Source: an uncultured bacterium (lineage in GTDB: Bacteria > Desulfobacterota > GWC2-55-46). From it: a DNA stretch of 47,766 nt. The position numbers were made by a program, and so were the translations under genes. Location of the stretch: NCBI GenBank assembly GCA_905339405.1, contig CAJPGC010000038.1:1-47766 (forward strand), in the 5' to 3' direction. Shown here in pieces: positions 27,463 to 36,395 of the stretch. The notes below the pieces were generated by a model, which searched no databases, was not told the DNA's origin, and was given only the letters and a program-made list of their open reading frames with translations. How positions within the stretch are numbered: position 1 is the stretch's first letter; each line of letters opens with the position of its first letter.

Positions 27463-27942
27463 TTAAGACTTTATTCCCAGAGCCTCCGCGAGCATCAGGA
27501 GAGCCGCCTCGGCTGACTGCTTTTTTATCGACTTCCTCCCGCCCTTGAAGACGAATCTTTTAACTATTGTCGTCCTGCCTTTTGAGACGGCTATATAGAC
27601 GAGGCCAACGGGTTTTTCCGGCGTGCCGCCGCCGGGCCCGGCTATGCCGGTTATCGCGGCCGTAAGACCGGCCCCGAGTCTCTTTTTGACCCCTTGGGCC
27701 ATCTCGGCGGCGGTCTCCTTTGAGACGGCCCCGTGTCTCCTGATGGTTGCCGCCCTGACGCCCAGCCCGGAGACTTTTACGCCGTTGGCGTAAGCGACTA
27801 TCGAGCCCAGGAAGTACTCCGAGCTTCCGGGGACGTCGGTTATGCGGCTCGAGAGCAAACCGCCCGTGCAGGACTCAGCCAGAGCCAGCGTCAAACCCCG
27901 CTCCCTAAGGGATTCACCTATGAGGAGTTCTGTCTTTTTCAA
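27463..27942 (-). CDS. pncC: Nicotinamide-nucleotide amidase (CinA C-terminal domain)
   Basis: 159 aa, consisting only of the CinA C-terminal amidase domain (LALAESCTGGLLSSRITDVPGSS, then GIAGPGGGTPEKPVGLVYIAV). It deamidates NMN to nicotinate mononucleotide. The N-terminal MoCF-like domain of full-length CinA is absent, a common free-standing form. The start overlaps the pgpA stop by four bases (ATGA). Confidence 0.92.
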   Translation of the reverse strand: MKKTELLIGESLRERGLTLALAESCTGGLLSSRITDVPGSSEYFLGSIVAYANGVKVSGLGVRAATIRRHGAVSKETAAEMAQGVKKRLGAGLTAAITGIAGPGGGTPEKPVGLVYIAVSKGRTTIVKRFVFKGGRKSIKKQSAEAALLMLAEALGIKS

Positions 27943-28397
27943 TTATTGAGGAGCCGGAGAACGAGGTGCGCCGCGATATTGGCGTAGACGCCAGCGGCAA
28001 TGTCGTCGAGGACCACCCCGGCGCCGCCCCCCACCTTCCTGTCGAGGAGGCTTATCGGCCAGGGCTTTACAATATCAAAAAACCTGAAAAGAATAAACAC
28101 CAATATTGCGTTAAAGGCCGTGAAAGGCAACAGGAAAATCCCGACGAGGTAGCCGCATATCTCATCTATTACAATCGACGAGGGGTCGTGGCGGCCGAGA
28201 TGCTCGCAGGCCCTTCCGGAGATGAAAATCGCAAGGACTGACGCCGCTATTATGACGGCGGCCTGCGGGGCCGGGGCAAGCCCTGATATGGCCCAGGCGG
28301 CCGGGAGGCCCCAGAGGGTGCCGAAGGTCCCGGGCATGACCGGGATATGGCCGATATAGGCGCCGGTCGCCAGGAAAGCCGAGACTTTTCCGGTCAT
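27939..28397 (-). CDS. pgpA: Phosphatidylglycerophosphatase A
   Basis: 152 aa integral membrane protein with PgpA motifs GTFGTLWGLP, IVIDEICGYLVG (metal-binding Asp/Glu) and FRFFDIVKPWPI. It removes phosphate from phosphatidylglycerophosphate to make phosphatidylglycerol. About four hydrophobic segments are visible. It lies between rodA and pncC on the minus strand. Confidence 0.93.
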   Translation of the reverse strand: MTGKVSAFLATGAYIGHIPVMPGTFGTLWGLPAAWAISGLAPAPQAAVIIAASVLAIFISGRACEHLGRHDPSSIVIDEICGYLVGIFLLPFTAFNAILVFILFRFFDIVKPWPISLLDRKVGGGAGVVLDDIAAGVYANIAAHLVLRLLNN

Positions 28398-28428
28398 TGT
28401 CGCCGTCCGCGCTCGAAGGATTGAATCG

Positions 28429-29520
28429 TCAGAATATGAACCTCCGCATGTTTATGTTCAGGAGTATCCCGGCGGCTATCATCGAGGTTATGAGGAAGGA
28501 GCCGCCGTAGCTTATGAAGGGCAACGGCACGCCCACGACAGGCATTATTCCGGCGACCATGCCCAGGTTTATGAAGACCTGCCAGAAGAACATGGCGGTT
28601 ATGCCGAAGGCCACGAGGAAGCCGAACCTGTCCTTTGAGCTAGAAGCCGTATTTATGCCCGATATTATGAGGGCAAGGAAGAGCCCGAGCACTACCATGA
28701 CGCCCAGAAGCCCCCATTCCTCGGCCAATACCGCGAATATGAAGTCTGTATGGTGCTCCGGGAGGAACATGAGCTTGCCCTGGGTGCCTTCCATGAAGCC
28801 CTTCCCCAGAAAGCCGCCCGAGCCTATCGCTATCTTTGACTGCATGACATGGTAGCCGGAGCCCAGCGGGTCGCTCTCCGGGCTCATGAAGCTCGTTATC
28901 CTCGCCTTCTGATAGTCCTTAAGGAAGACCCAGCCGAAGGGAGCGACGGCCGCGAAGAGGGCGCCGAGGCCCAGGATGACCCTCGTGCGTATCTTAACGA
29001 CGAAGGCCATCGACCAGAAGATCATCCACAGGATGATGCCGGTGCCGAGGTCGGGCTGCTTTGCTATGAGGAGGAACGGGATTATCATGATGACCGCCGG
29101 GACGATCAGGTCTTTGAGCCCCATGCCCTTGTCCGAGATGAGCTTTTCGTTGAAGTACTTGGCGAGCATTATTATGAGCGCGAGCTTTGCGAACTCCGAG
29201 GGCTGGAGCGTGAAAAAGCCCAGGGATATCCACCTTTTCGCGCCGCTGAAGGAACTTCCGATGAAAAAGACGGATATGAGGAGCGCGATAGAGAGGCCGT
29301 AGATGACATAGGCGAACCTTTCGAGGTACGAATAGCTGAACACTATCGCCAGGAGCATCATGCCGGAGCCGATGCCAATCCAGTACATGTCTTTTGTGTA
29401 TATGGAGGGCATATGGATGTGGGTGGCGCTATATATGCTCGCGAACCCGACGCATACGAGCCCTATGATGACAGAGAGTATCGCCCAGTCGAAATGTGTG
29501 AACAGCCGTCTGTCAATCAC
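28429..29520 (-). CDS. rodA: RodA, SEDS peptidoglycan glycosyltransferase
   Basis: 363 aa polytopic SEDS protein; family segments are KQPDLGTGIILW, FLPEHHTDFIFAVLAEEWG and GVPLPFISYGGS. RodA polymerises glycan strands for cell elongation together with PBP2, encoded immediately upstream with an 8-bp overlap. The start is GTG 29520. It is part of the mreBCD-mrdA-rodA morphogenesis set. Confidence 0.96.
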   Translation of the reverse strand: MIDRRLFTHFDWAILSVIIGLVCVGFASIYSATHIHMPSIYTKDMYWIGIGSGMMLLAIVFSYSYLERFAYVIYGLSIALLISVFFIGSSFSGAKRWISLGFFTLQPSEFAKLALIIMLAKYFNEKLISDKGMGLKDLIVPAVIMIIPFLLIAKQPDLGTGIILWMIFWSMAFVVKIRTRVILGLGALFAAVAPFGWVFLKDYQKARITSFMSPESDPLGSGYHVMQSKIAIGSGGFLGKGFMEGTQGKLMFLPEHHTDFIFAVLAEEWGLLGVMVVLGLFLALIISGINTASSSKDRFGFLVAFGITAMFFWQVFINLGMVAGIMPVVGVPLPFISYGGSFLITSMIAAGILLNINMRRFIF

Positions 29521-31465
29521 GCGCTTCCTCCGCAGGCAGGGCCGGCTTCCTGCCTTCCGTTGATATTGGAACGACTGCCGGGCCGCCCTGTGGAGGGGCG
29601 GGCTGGGCCGGGGCTGTCTCTATGCCAGCGGCTTCTTCGGCCTTGCCGAAGTACGCCTTGAAGAGCTCCCGGGCTACCGGCGCGGCTGCGGATGCGCCGA
29701 AGCCGCCGTGCTCCACTATTACAACGACCGCTATTTCGGGGTTATCATACGGCGCGAAACCCGCGAACCACGCGTGGTCGCGGTATTTGTACGCTATCGA
29801 CTCGACGTTCTTCGTCCTCTTGATGAGCTTGGCGACCTGGGCAGTTCCGGTCTTTCCGGCTATTTTCAGGTCGGTCGTCCTGCTGAGGAACCTCGCTGTC
29901 CCGCCGTCGTCGTGGGTGACGCCGCGAAGCCCGTCCCGGACGCGGTCCATCGTCTTTTCCGATATCCCGAGCTCGCCCCTTTTCTCGCTGACAGTCCTGG
30001 ATATCTCCTTGCCCTCGGGCGTCTTTATCTCTTCGACGAGAAGGGGCTTCCAGAGCGTCCCGCCGTTGGCGATGGCCGCGTAGGCGTTGAGGAGCTGCAA
30101 CGGGGTGGTGAGCATGTAGCCCTGTCCCACGGACACCGAGATGGTCTCGCCCTCGTACCATTTAACGCCGTAGGTCTTTTTCTTCCATTCGGAGGAGGGC
30201 ACCAGTCCCGCCTTTTCGTTGTGTATCGGCACGCCTGTTTTCGTGCCGAAGCCGAACCTCTTCGTGTAGTCTGCCAGCCTGTCTATGCCGAGCTTCAGCC
30301 CGACCTGGTAGAAGAAGGTGTCGGACGATTCCACGATGGCCCTGTGGACGTTTATTATGCCGTGGCCTTCCTCTTTCCAGTCCCTGTAGGCCCTTCCGGC
30401 GAACCAGTAAGAGGGGCCGGAGAATATCTTAGTCTCAGGGGTGATGACGCCCTCCTCGAGCGCGGCCGCCGCGTGTATCGGCTTATAGGTCGAAGCAGGC
30501 GGGTACTGCCCCTGCACTGCCCTGTTGTTCATGACGTTCAGGGGGTTTTCGATTATCTCCTTCCATTCGTCCCTGGAGATGCCGGTGGAAAGGGCGTTCG
30601 GGTCGAAGGTAGGCGTGCTCACCATGGCGAGGACCTTGCCGGTCTTGGGGTCCATGGCGACGGCGGCCCCGACCTTGTCCTTCAGGGCTATCCAGGCCGC
30701 GACCTGCGTCCTGATGTCGATGGTGAGCTTCATGTTGTTGCCGGGGTAGGGCGGGATCCAGTTGACGACCCTTATCTTCCTCCCGAGCGCGTCGACCTCG
30801 AGCTCCTTGCCGCCGTCCACTCCGCGGAGCTCTTTTTCATAGTACTTCTCGAGCCCGTATTTGCCGGTGAGGTCGCCCGGCGAGTAGCTCTCGCCTTCTT
30901 CCTCGCGCTCCTTGAGCTCTTTTTCGCTTATCTCGCCGAGATAGCCCAGAAGGTGCGCCGTGGCCTCGCCGAAGACGTAAGACCTCTTAGGCGCAACGTC
31001 GAGCATTATGCCGGGTATCTCGAACTTGAAGCTCTCCACGCGGACGGTCTCGTCCCAGGAGAGGTCTTCCTTTATCTTCACGGCCTGGAAAGGCGGCCTC
31101 TTCTTCGATTTTTCAAGACGCTCGTCGATGGTCTCCTCGTCGATGTCGATGAGGGAGGCGAGCATCTGCTTTGTTTTGGGCCAGTCCTTTACGTCCTCTG
31201 GCACGATGTAGAGGTCGAAGCCGGGGCGGTTCTCGGCTATCTTTATGCCGAGCCGGTCGTATATGACCCCCCTCGGGGCGACGGCCTTTATGAGGCGCGT
31301 GGCGTTGTTCTGGGATAGTTCGTTGTAATAGGAGTGTTCTTTTACCTGCAGGTACCAGAAGCGGAAGAGGAGTGTGAAGAAGGCCGCGCCTATGAGGACA
31401 GTGGCCGCGAAGACCCTGCCTTTGAATTCCCTGGGTTCCTTGTCCTTGAAATAGCTGCTGCTCAA
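29513..31465 (-). CDS. mrdA: Penicillin-binding protein 2
   Basis: 650 aa. One N-terminal membrane helix (about 17-38), the pedestal domain, and a transpeptidase domain with SxxK S325-TYK328, an SSD triad (SSDTFFYQ) and KTGT in AGKTGTAQVAK. It crosslinks peptidoglycan during elongation with RodA. The C-terminus has a Pro/Ala-rich tail. It starts at TTG 31465 overlapping the mreD stop. An acidic/Lys-rich stretch around 185-195 lies in the pedestal. Confidence 0.96.
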   Translation of the reverse strand: MSSSYFKDKEPREFKGRVFAATVLIGAAFFTLLFRFWYLQVKEHSYYNELSQNNATRLIKAVAPRGVIYDRLGIKIAENRPGFDLYIVPEDVKDWPKTKQMLASLIDIDEETIDERLEKSKKRPPFQAVKIKEDLSWDETVRVESFKFEIPGIMLDVAPKRSYVFGEATAHLLGYLGEISEKELKEREEEGESYSPGDLTGKYGLEKYYEKELRGVDGGKELEVDALGRKIRVVNWIPPYPGNNMKLTIDIRTQVAAWIALKDKVGAAVAMDPKTGKVLAMVSTPTFDPNALSTGISRDEWKEIIENPLNVMNNRAVQGQYPPASTYKPIHAAAALEEGVITPETKIFSGPSYWFAGRAYRDWKEEGHGIINVHRAIVESSDTFFYQVGLKLGIDRLADYTKRFGFGTKTGVPIHNEKAGLVPSSEWKKKTYGVKWYEGETISVSVGQGYMLTTPLQLLNAYAAIANGGTLWKPLLVEEIKTPEGKEISRTVSEKRGELGISEKTMDRVRDGLRGVTHDDGGTARFLSRTTDLKIAGKTGTAQVAKLIKRTKNVESIAYKYRDHAWFAGFAPYDNPEIAVVVIVEHGGFGASAAAPVARELFKAYFGKAEEAAGIETAPAQPAPPQGGPAVVPISTEGRKPALPAEEARD

Positions 31466-31950
31466 CTCTCGTTGTCCTTGAATTTGCGGGGGGTGACGAG
31501 CATTACGAGCCGCTGGAGCGCCGATATTACCGGCGGCGCGAAAAAGCCCGTCACGAGCGCCTGGAGCACGACGTGCGTGAGGAAGTACGCGTCGATGTTG
31601 GAGTACCGGAGGATGTAGTAGACGGCCGCGCCCTTTACAAGCGCGGCTGCGGCGGCCCCTCCGGCCCTGGCCGCCTGCGAAGTGAACTGGACCAGCATGG
31701 ACAGGAGGTGCACGGCGAGGTAGATGACCACGAGGGCAAAAGAGCTCGTGCCGATGACCCCGCCGCTGAAGGCGTCGTCAAGGTAGCCGAGGACGAACGC
31801 GAAGAGCGCGCCTTCGGTCGAGGCCTTCCTGCTGGCCAGGTAAAAGACCATTATGAGCGGGATATCCGGGAGCGGGAAGGACGCGAAAAGCGTGCTCTTC
31901 AGGGCCAGGTATATTATCGTAAGGGGGAGAAAAAGGAGAAATTCTTTCAT
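31462..31950 (-). CDS. mreD: MreD, rod shape-determining membrane protein
   Basis: 162 aa, strongly hydrophobic with about five membrane segments, the usual MreD size. Typical segments are PDIPLIMVFYLA and FVLGYLDDAFSGG. It anchors the MreBCD elongation complex in the inner membrane. Position between mreC and mrdA supports the call, since MreD is weakly conserved in sequence. Confidence 0.9.
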   Translation of the reverse strand: MKEFLLFLPLTIIYLALKSTLFASFPLPDIPLIMVFYLASRKASTEGALFAFVLGYLDDAFSGGVIGTSSFALVVIYLAVHLLSMLVQFTSQAARAGGAAAAALVKGAAVYYILRYSNIDAYFLTHVVLQALVTGFFAPPVISALQRLVMLVTPRKFKDNES

Positions 31951-32045
31951 CGCCTGCTTTGTGTGTGACGGACGGTCTTTAGCGTTGGTTCAGCATGGAA
32001 TTTTAACAGAAAGACGGACGTTTTGAAAGGAAAAAGGAAGGGCTC

Positions 32046-32897
32046 TCACTCGTTGTAGAAGGAACGTTCACGCAGCACGAGCACCTCTTCGAGCCTCCCG
32101 AGGTCCACGGCCGGCCTGACCTCGACGTGCTTGAAGAAGTTGTCCGTGGATTTCTCGACTTTCGTGACCTCGCCGACGACGAGACCCTTGGGGAACACCC
32201 CGGAAAGCCCGGAGGTCACGACCTGGTCGCCCACCTGTATCTCGTCGATCTGCCTGACGTATTTCATGATGAGCCCGTCGGTGCCGTTGCCTTCCACGAC
32301 CCCCTTGACCCTCGAGCGCTCGATGAGTACGTCGATGTTCGACCGCAGGTCGGTCGTAAGGAGCACGCGCGAGCTCCCGTTATTGACCTCTATTATCCTG
32401 CCTACCACGCCGCCGGGCGCTATGGCCGCGTGGTCTTTTTGTATCCCTTCGGCGGAGCCCTTGTCTATCGAGACGGTCCTTGACCAGCGCTCCATGTTGA
32501 AGCCGATGATGGCCGCGCCCGTCGTGCTGTAGGGCAGCGCCTCCTTGAACTCCAGCAACGCGCGAAGCCTGTCGTCCTGTCTGGCCTCTTCCTTGAGCCT
32601 GCGGTTCTCATCGACGAGCGAGTACATGGTCTTCTTGAGCGTCTCGTTTTCTTCCTTTACGCCGACAAGGAAGAAATAATCGGCCCATACGCCCCTTATC
32701 GAGTCCTGGATGCCGAGGACGACGCCCTGGACTGGAGTGACCGTGTAGGAGATCATCTCTTTCAAGATGTAGCCGCGGGCGTACTCCTTCTTGTCGGTGA
32801 GCGCAAGGTGCAGGGAAAAGAGCGCCAGGGCCGACGAGACTATGATTATCTGGTATTTTTTTAGAAACGAGAAGATGTTCCGTTCAGAAGACCGCAT
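32046..32897 (-). CDS. mreC: MreC, rod shape-determining protein
   Basis: 283 aa from ATG 32897 (an in-frame TTG at 32963 is possible but has no ribosome site). One membrane helix (about 17-35), a coiled coil (about 70-100, ENETLKKTMYSLVDENRRLKEE) and the periplasmic MreC beta domain (GVVGRIIEVNNGSSRVLLTT, GDQVVTSGLSGVFPKGL). It links MreB to the periplasmic wall synthases. 95 bp separate it from mreD. Confidence 0.94.
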   Translation of the reverse strand: MRSSERNIFSFLKKYQIIIVSSALALFSLHLALTDKKEYARGYILKEMISYTVTPVQGVVLGIQDSIRGVWADYFFLVGVKEENETLKKTMYSLVDENRRLKEEARQDDRLRALLEFKEALPYSTTGAAIIGFNMERWSRTVSIDKGSAEGIQKDHAAIAPGGVVGRIIEVNNGSSRVLLTTDLRSNIDVLIERSRVKGVVEGNGTDGLIMKYVRQIDEIQVGDQVVTSGLSGVFPKGLVVGEVTKVEKSTDNFFKHVEVRPAVDLGRLEEVLVLRERSFYNE

Positions 32898-32994
32898 TTG
32901 GGAATAGAGCCTCGCTCGAGCCTTGTGGAGATGTTCCGGCGGGCTTGCGCATCTGAGCCGCAAGGGTAAAACTGTCGGGGAATCAAGAAAACAA

Positions 32995-33030
32995 GGGCCC
33001 TCCGGCGCTGTCCGGGCGCGCCGGGAGCCC
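32995..33030 (-). terminator. GC-rich hairpin between mreB and mreC
   Basis: GGGCCCTCCGGCGC (32995-33008) pairs imperfectly with GCGCGCCGGGAGCCC (33016-33030). On the minus strand it is followed by TTGTTTTCTTG, so it may be a weak terminator that lowers mreC expression relative to mreB. Confidence 0.4.
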
Positions 33031-33036
33031 CTTTTG

Positions 33037-34068
33037 TCAGTTCGGTATGGTTACTTCGCGCAGAAGCCTCATCTCGTCGAGGACTTTTCCGGCGCCCTTC
33101 ACAACGCAGGTGAGTGGGTCTTCGGCTATGGTCACGGGGAGCTGCGTCTCTTCCCTCAGTATGGTGTCCAGGTTCTTCAGAAGCGCTCCGCCGCCGGCCA
33201 GTACTATGCCCTTGTCGACCAGGTCGGCCGCGAGCTCAGGCGGGGTCGTCTCAAGGACGTGCTTTACTGCCTCGATGAGGGCGTTTATAGGCTCGTTCAA
33301 TGCCTCCCTTATCTCCCCGGACTCTATCTCGAGCGTCGTCGGGATGCCGGTTATGAGGTTGGAGCCTTTTATCTCGAGCTTCTGCGCCTTCTCGTCGGGC
33401 ATGGGCAGGCCGAGGCTCATCTTTATCATCTCGGCAACTCCTGTGCCGATCGAGAGGTTGTACTTCCTCTTTATGTACTGGACTATGACCTCGTCGAGCT
33501 TGTCACCGCCGACCCTTATCGATTTCGACTGGACTATGCCCGCCAGCGAGATGACTGCTATCTCTGAGGTTCCGCCGCCTATGTCGACTATCATGTTGCC
33601 CGAAGGCTCGGTTATGGGGAGGCCCGCGCCTATGGCGGCCGCCATGGGCTCTTCGATGAGGTAGACCTCTGCGGCACCGGCAGAGTAGGCCGACTCCCTT
33701 ACGGCCCTCTTCTCGACCTGCGTTATGCCCGAGGGCACGCCCACGATGATGCGGGGCCTGACGAGCAGCCTTCTGTTGTGGACTTTCGTTATGAAGTACT
33801 TGAGCATCTCCTCGGTGACCTCGAAGTCCGCTATGACGCCGTCCTTCAGGGGCCGTATCGCCGCTATGTTGCCCGGCGTGCGCCCGAGCATGGCCTTGGC
33901 TTCCTTGCCGACCGCCAGGACCCTTTTGCCCCTGCCGTCTTTCTTCACCGCCACGACAGAGGGCTCGTTTGTGACGATGCCCTTGCCTTTGACGTATATT
34001 AGGGTGCTTGCCGTGCCGAGGTCTATGGCGAGGTCGTTGGAGAACAGGCCTAAAAGATAATTGAACAT
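33037..34068 (-). CDS. mreB: MreB, actin-like rod-shape protein
   Basis: 343 aa actin-family ATPase: phosphate-binding loop [42 protein letters not shown] and [19 protein letters not shown]. MreB filaments direct peptidoglycan insertion along the cell. AAAGGAG precedes the ATG. It heads the minus-strand run; the 180 bp to the divergent foldase gene are AT-rich and must hold both promoters, though no single box is clear. Confidence 0.98.
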   Translation of the reverse strand: MFNYLLGLFSNDLAIDLGTASTLIYVKGKGIVTNEPSVVAVKKDGRGKRVLAVGKEAKAMLGRTPGNIAAIRPLKDGVIADFEVTEEMLKYFITKVHNRRLLVRPRIIVGVPSGITQVEKRAVRESAYSAGAAEVYLIEEPMAAAIGAGLPITEPSGNMIVDIGGGTSEIAVISLAGIVQSKSIRVGGDKLDEVIVQYIKRKYNLSIGTGVAEMIKMSLGLPMPDEKAQKLEIKGSNLITGIPTTLEIESGEIREALNEPINALIEAVKHVLETTPPELAADLVDKGIVLAGGGALLKNLDTILREETQLPVTIAEDPLTCVVKGAGKVLDEMRLLREVTIPN

Positions 34069-34248
34069 GCTGCGGTATGCTCCTTTAAAGTTAAATCATT
34101 ATTTTAAAATACTAACAAAAATCAATTTGCGTTGGCAAGGGAAATAATATAAATAGGTTGAATTTATCGAAACATTTCATTATGATGACTGATTGAACCC
34201 AATTATTCAGTGACCGCGGTTACAAGCGCGGTCTTGCAGGAGGTAGTG

Positions 34249-36168
34249 ATGCTCGAAAGTTTCAGAAAAAGGCGCAATTCGGCCGTTATAGTGCTGGCCT
34301 TCGCCGCGATAATAATCGTGTTCATATTCTGGGGGGTCGGCCCCAGCGGAAACGGCGACAACGACGCCAACGTTGTGGCGACCGTGGACGGGCAGGCCAT
34401 ACCGTACAAGGAGTACGCCAACCTGTACAAGAAGGAGCTCGAGTATTACAAGGAGACCTTCAAGGAGCAGTTCAACGACGAGATGGCCAGGAAGCTCGAC
34501 CTCAAGCGCAAGGCCGTCGACATATTGATAAACAGGGCGCTCGCGATAAAAGAGGCAGAAGAGCAGGGGATGAAAGTGACCCCTGAAGAGGTGCAGGCGG
34601 CCATAAAGGTAATACCGGTGTTCGGCAAGGACGGCGCCTTCGACAAGGAGATGTACTTCAAGGTGCTGAGCTCGAACCGCATAAAGCCCGCGGAGTTTGA
34701 AAAGAGCGTCGAGGCCGACCTCATGACCGCGAAGATAAGGGAGAAGGTCCTGAAGGACGTGGCCGTTACCGACCAGGAGGTCAAGGACAGGTACTTCAAG
34801 GAGAACAGGAAAATAGACCTGAGCTTCGTCGTGGTCGACGGCGACGGCTCGAAGAACGTTGCCGCCGTTTCTGACGATGAGGCGAAGGAGTACCTGAAGA
34901 AGAACGCCTCCGACTTCATGGTCCCGGCGAGGGTAAACGCCTTCTACGCTTATGCCGGGTACGAGGAGATGGCCGCCAGGGCTAAGTTCACGGAAGAAGA
35001 GATAAAGGCGTACTACGAGGCCAACAAGAACAGGTTCGAGACCCAGGCCGCGGTCAAGGCCCGCCATATACTCGTCCGTCCCGACCCCAATGCCGTTGAC
35101 GCAGAAAAGGCGAAGGCCGAGGCCAGGGAGAAGATAACGGGCATACTCGCGAAGGTTACGAAAGGCGGCAAGTTCGCAGACCTTGCGAAAGCCTTCTCGC
35201 AGGACCCGGGCAGCGCCAGGCAGGGCGGGGACCTGGGCTGGTTCCAGAAGGGCGTCATGATAAAGGCCTTCGAGGAAGCGGCTTTCCCGCTCAATAAGGG
35301 CGAAGTTAGCGGAGTGGTCGAGACCGAGTTCGGCTTCCACATAATAAAGGTAGAGGACAAAAAGGAAGGCGGGTACCTGGCTCTCAAGGACGCCGAGCCC
35401 TCCATAAAGCAGGCGCTCGCCGGAGACAAGGCCAAGGCGCTTGCCAGGGAAGCCCTGATGACCCTTGACGCGAAGGTGGCCGTAGCCAAGACCGCCGAAG
35501 AGATGAAAAAGGCAGCTTCCGGCGACAAGGCGTTGAGGCCTTCTGTCACGGGCCTGTTCTCGGAGGACGACATGGGGGTCGCTCTTGCCAGGAACGAGCA
35601 GCTCCGCGTGGCCGCGTTCAGCATGCAGCCCGGCCAGGCCGGACGCGTGGTGGAGACCGAGGACGGCGCGTACCTCGTGCGCCTCGTCGAGCGCAAGGAC
35701 GCCCATGTGCCTGAGTTCGCCGAGGTGGCTTCAGACGTGAAGGCGATAATCGCCGACGAGAAGGCGGCAAAGGAGGCTGAAGTCCGCGCCAAGGCGCTTC
35801 TGGAGCGCGCTAAAAAGGGCGAGGACCTCGCTGTCATCGCCAGGGCGGAAAAGCTCAAGATGGAGCAGTCCGGCTTCTTCGCTCGCACAGAGGGTTTCAT
35901 GCCCAGGACGGGCATATTCGTAGGCGACAGGGAAGCCATGTTCAACCTTTCGGCCGGAGCTTACCTCCCCGAGGTAGTTACGCACAACGGCAGGCATTAT
36001 ATCTTCAGGCTCTCGGGCGTGAAGGAGGCCGACGAGGCCGCTTTCGAGCCCCGCAGGGAAGAGCTCAAGGCGAGGGTGCTGGCTGAAAAGCACGACCAGG
36101 TGCTTGGAGAGTGGCTCAAGGGCCTGCGCGGGAAGACGAAGATAACGATAAACGAAGCGGTCCTGTAA
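34249..36168 (+). CDS. PpiD/SurA-like peptidyl-prolyl isomerase and foldase
   Basis: 639 aa from ATG 34249, set by AGGAGGT at 34236-34242 (frame open from 34210). A basic N-terminus and one membrane helix (about 12-31) anchor it in the inner membrane, followed by a SurA_N-type helical chaperone region and a parvulin domain ([10 protein letters not shown], then [12 protein letters not shown] and [12 protein letters not shown]). This is the PpiD layout: an inner-membrane foldase for exported outer-membrane proteins. A second degenerate C-terminal domain follows the parvulin. Confidence 0.9.
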   Translation: MLESFRKRRNSAVIVLAFAAIIIVFIFWGVGPSGNGDNDANVVATVDGQAIPYKEYANLYKKELEYYKETFKEQFNDEMARKLDLKRKAVDILINRALAIKEAEEQGMKVTPEEVQAAIKVIPVFGKDGAFDKEMYFKVLSSNRIKPAEFEKSVEADLMTAKIREKVLKDVAVTDQEVKDRYFKENRKIDLSFVVVDGDGSKNVAAVSDDEAKEYLKKNASDFMVPARVNAFYAYAGYEEMAARAKFTEEEIKAYYEANKNRFETQAAVKARHILVRPDPNAVDAEKAKAEAREKITGILAKVTKGGKFADLAKAFSQDPGSARQGGDLGWFQKGVMIKAFEEAAFPLNKGEVSGVVETEFGFHIIKVEDKKEGGYLALKDAEPSIKQALAGDKAKALAREALMTLDAKVAVAKTAEEMKKAASGDKALRPSVTGLFSEDDMGVALARNEQLRVAAFSMQPGQAGRVVETEDGAYLVRLVERKDAHVPEFAEVASDVKAIIADEKAAKEAEVRAKALLERAKKGEDLAVIARAEKLKMEQSGFFARTEGFMPRTGIFVGDREAMFNLSAGAYLPEVVTHNGRHYIFRLSGVKEADEAAFEPRREELKARVLAEKHDQVLGEWLKGLRGKTKITINEAVL

Positions 36169-36190
36169 TAAGGCGTAAGCTCGTATAAAG

Positions 36191-36220
36191 GGGGCCGGCG
36201 TATTCGCCGGCCCTTCTTTT
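36191..36220 (+). terminator. Terminator after the PpiD-like gene
   Basis: GGGCCGGCG (36192-36200), loop TATT, CGCCGGCCC (36205-36213), followed by TTCTTTTT. A perfect 9-bp stem. Confidence 0.9.
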
Positions 36221-36227
36221 TATAAAA

Positions 36228-36343
36228 TTGTTCTTTTTCCTGATCTCTTCGTTAGTGCGGGAATAAAAATGCTCACATATTGTCATATATGCTCCGCTTT
36301 TTATTCCCGCCCTGCCTCGACCTCAGAAAAAATAACTAATTTT
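36228..36343. repeat. Conserved-loop hairpin repeat, family 2 copy B (upstream of proS)
   Basis: 116-bp relative of 11706-11822. The inner stem 36259-36269 with 36298-36308 is a perfect 11 bp and closes a 28-nt loop (36270-36297) that differs from copy A by one base. Relative to copy A two stem positions have changed on both strands so that pairing is kept. It follows the ppiD terminator and ends 52 bp before proS. Confidence 0.85.
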
Positions 36344-36395
36344 AATAGGGCATTAATAGTGTACGACAGACTAAATTTTGACGGAGAAAAGAATA

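Noticed and set aside
29708-31318. 536-codon plus-strand open frame opposite mrdA, and a similar 320-codon frame opposite recA (25875-26837)
   Set aside because: Both are shadows of strongly conserved minus-strand genes; their translations show no domain, and high GC makes such antisense frames common.
34133-34150. Sigma-54 promoter before the PpiD-like gene (TTGGCAAGG)
   Set aside because: No GC is found at the required 10-bp distance after GG.
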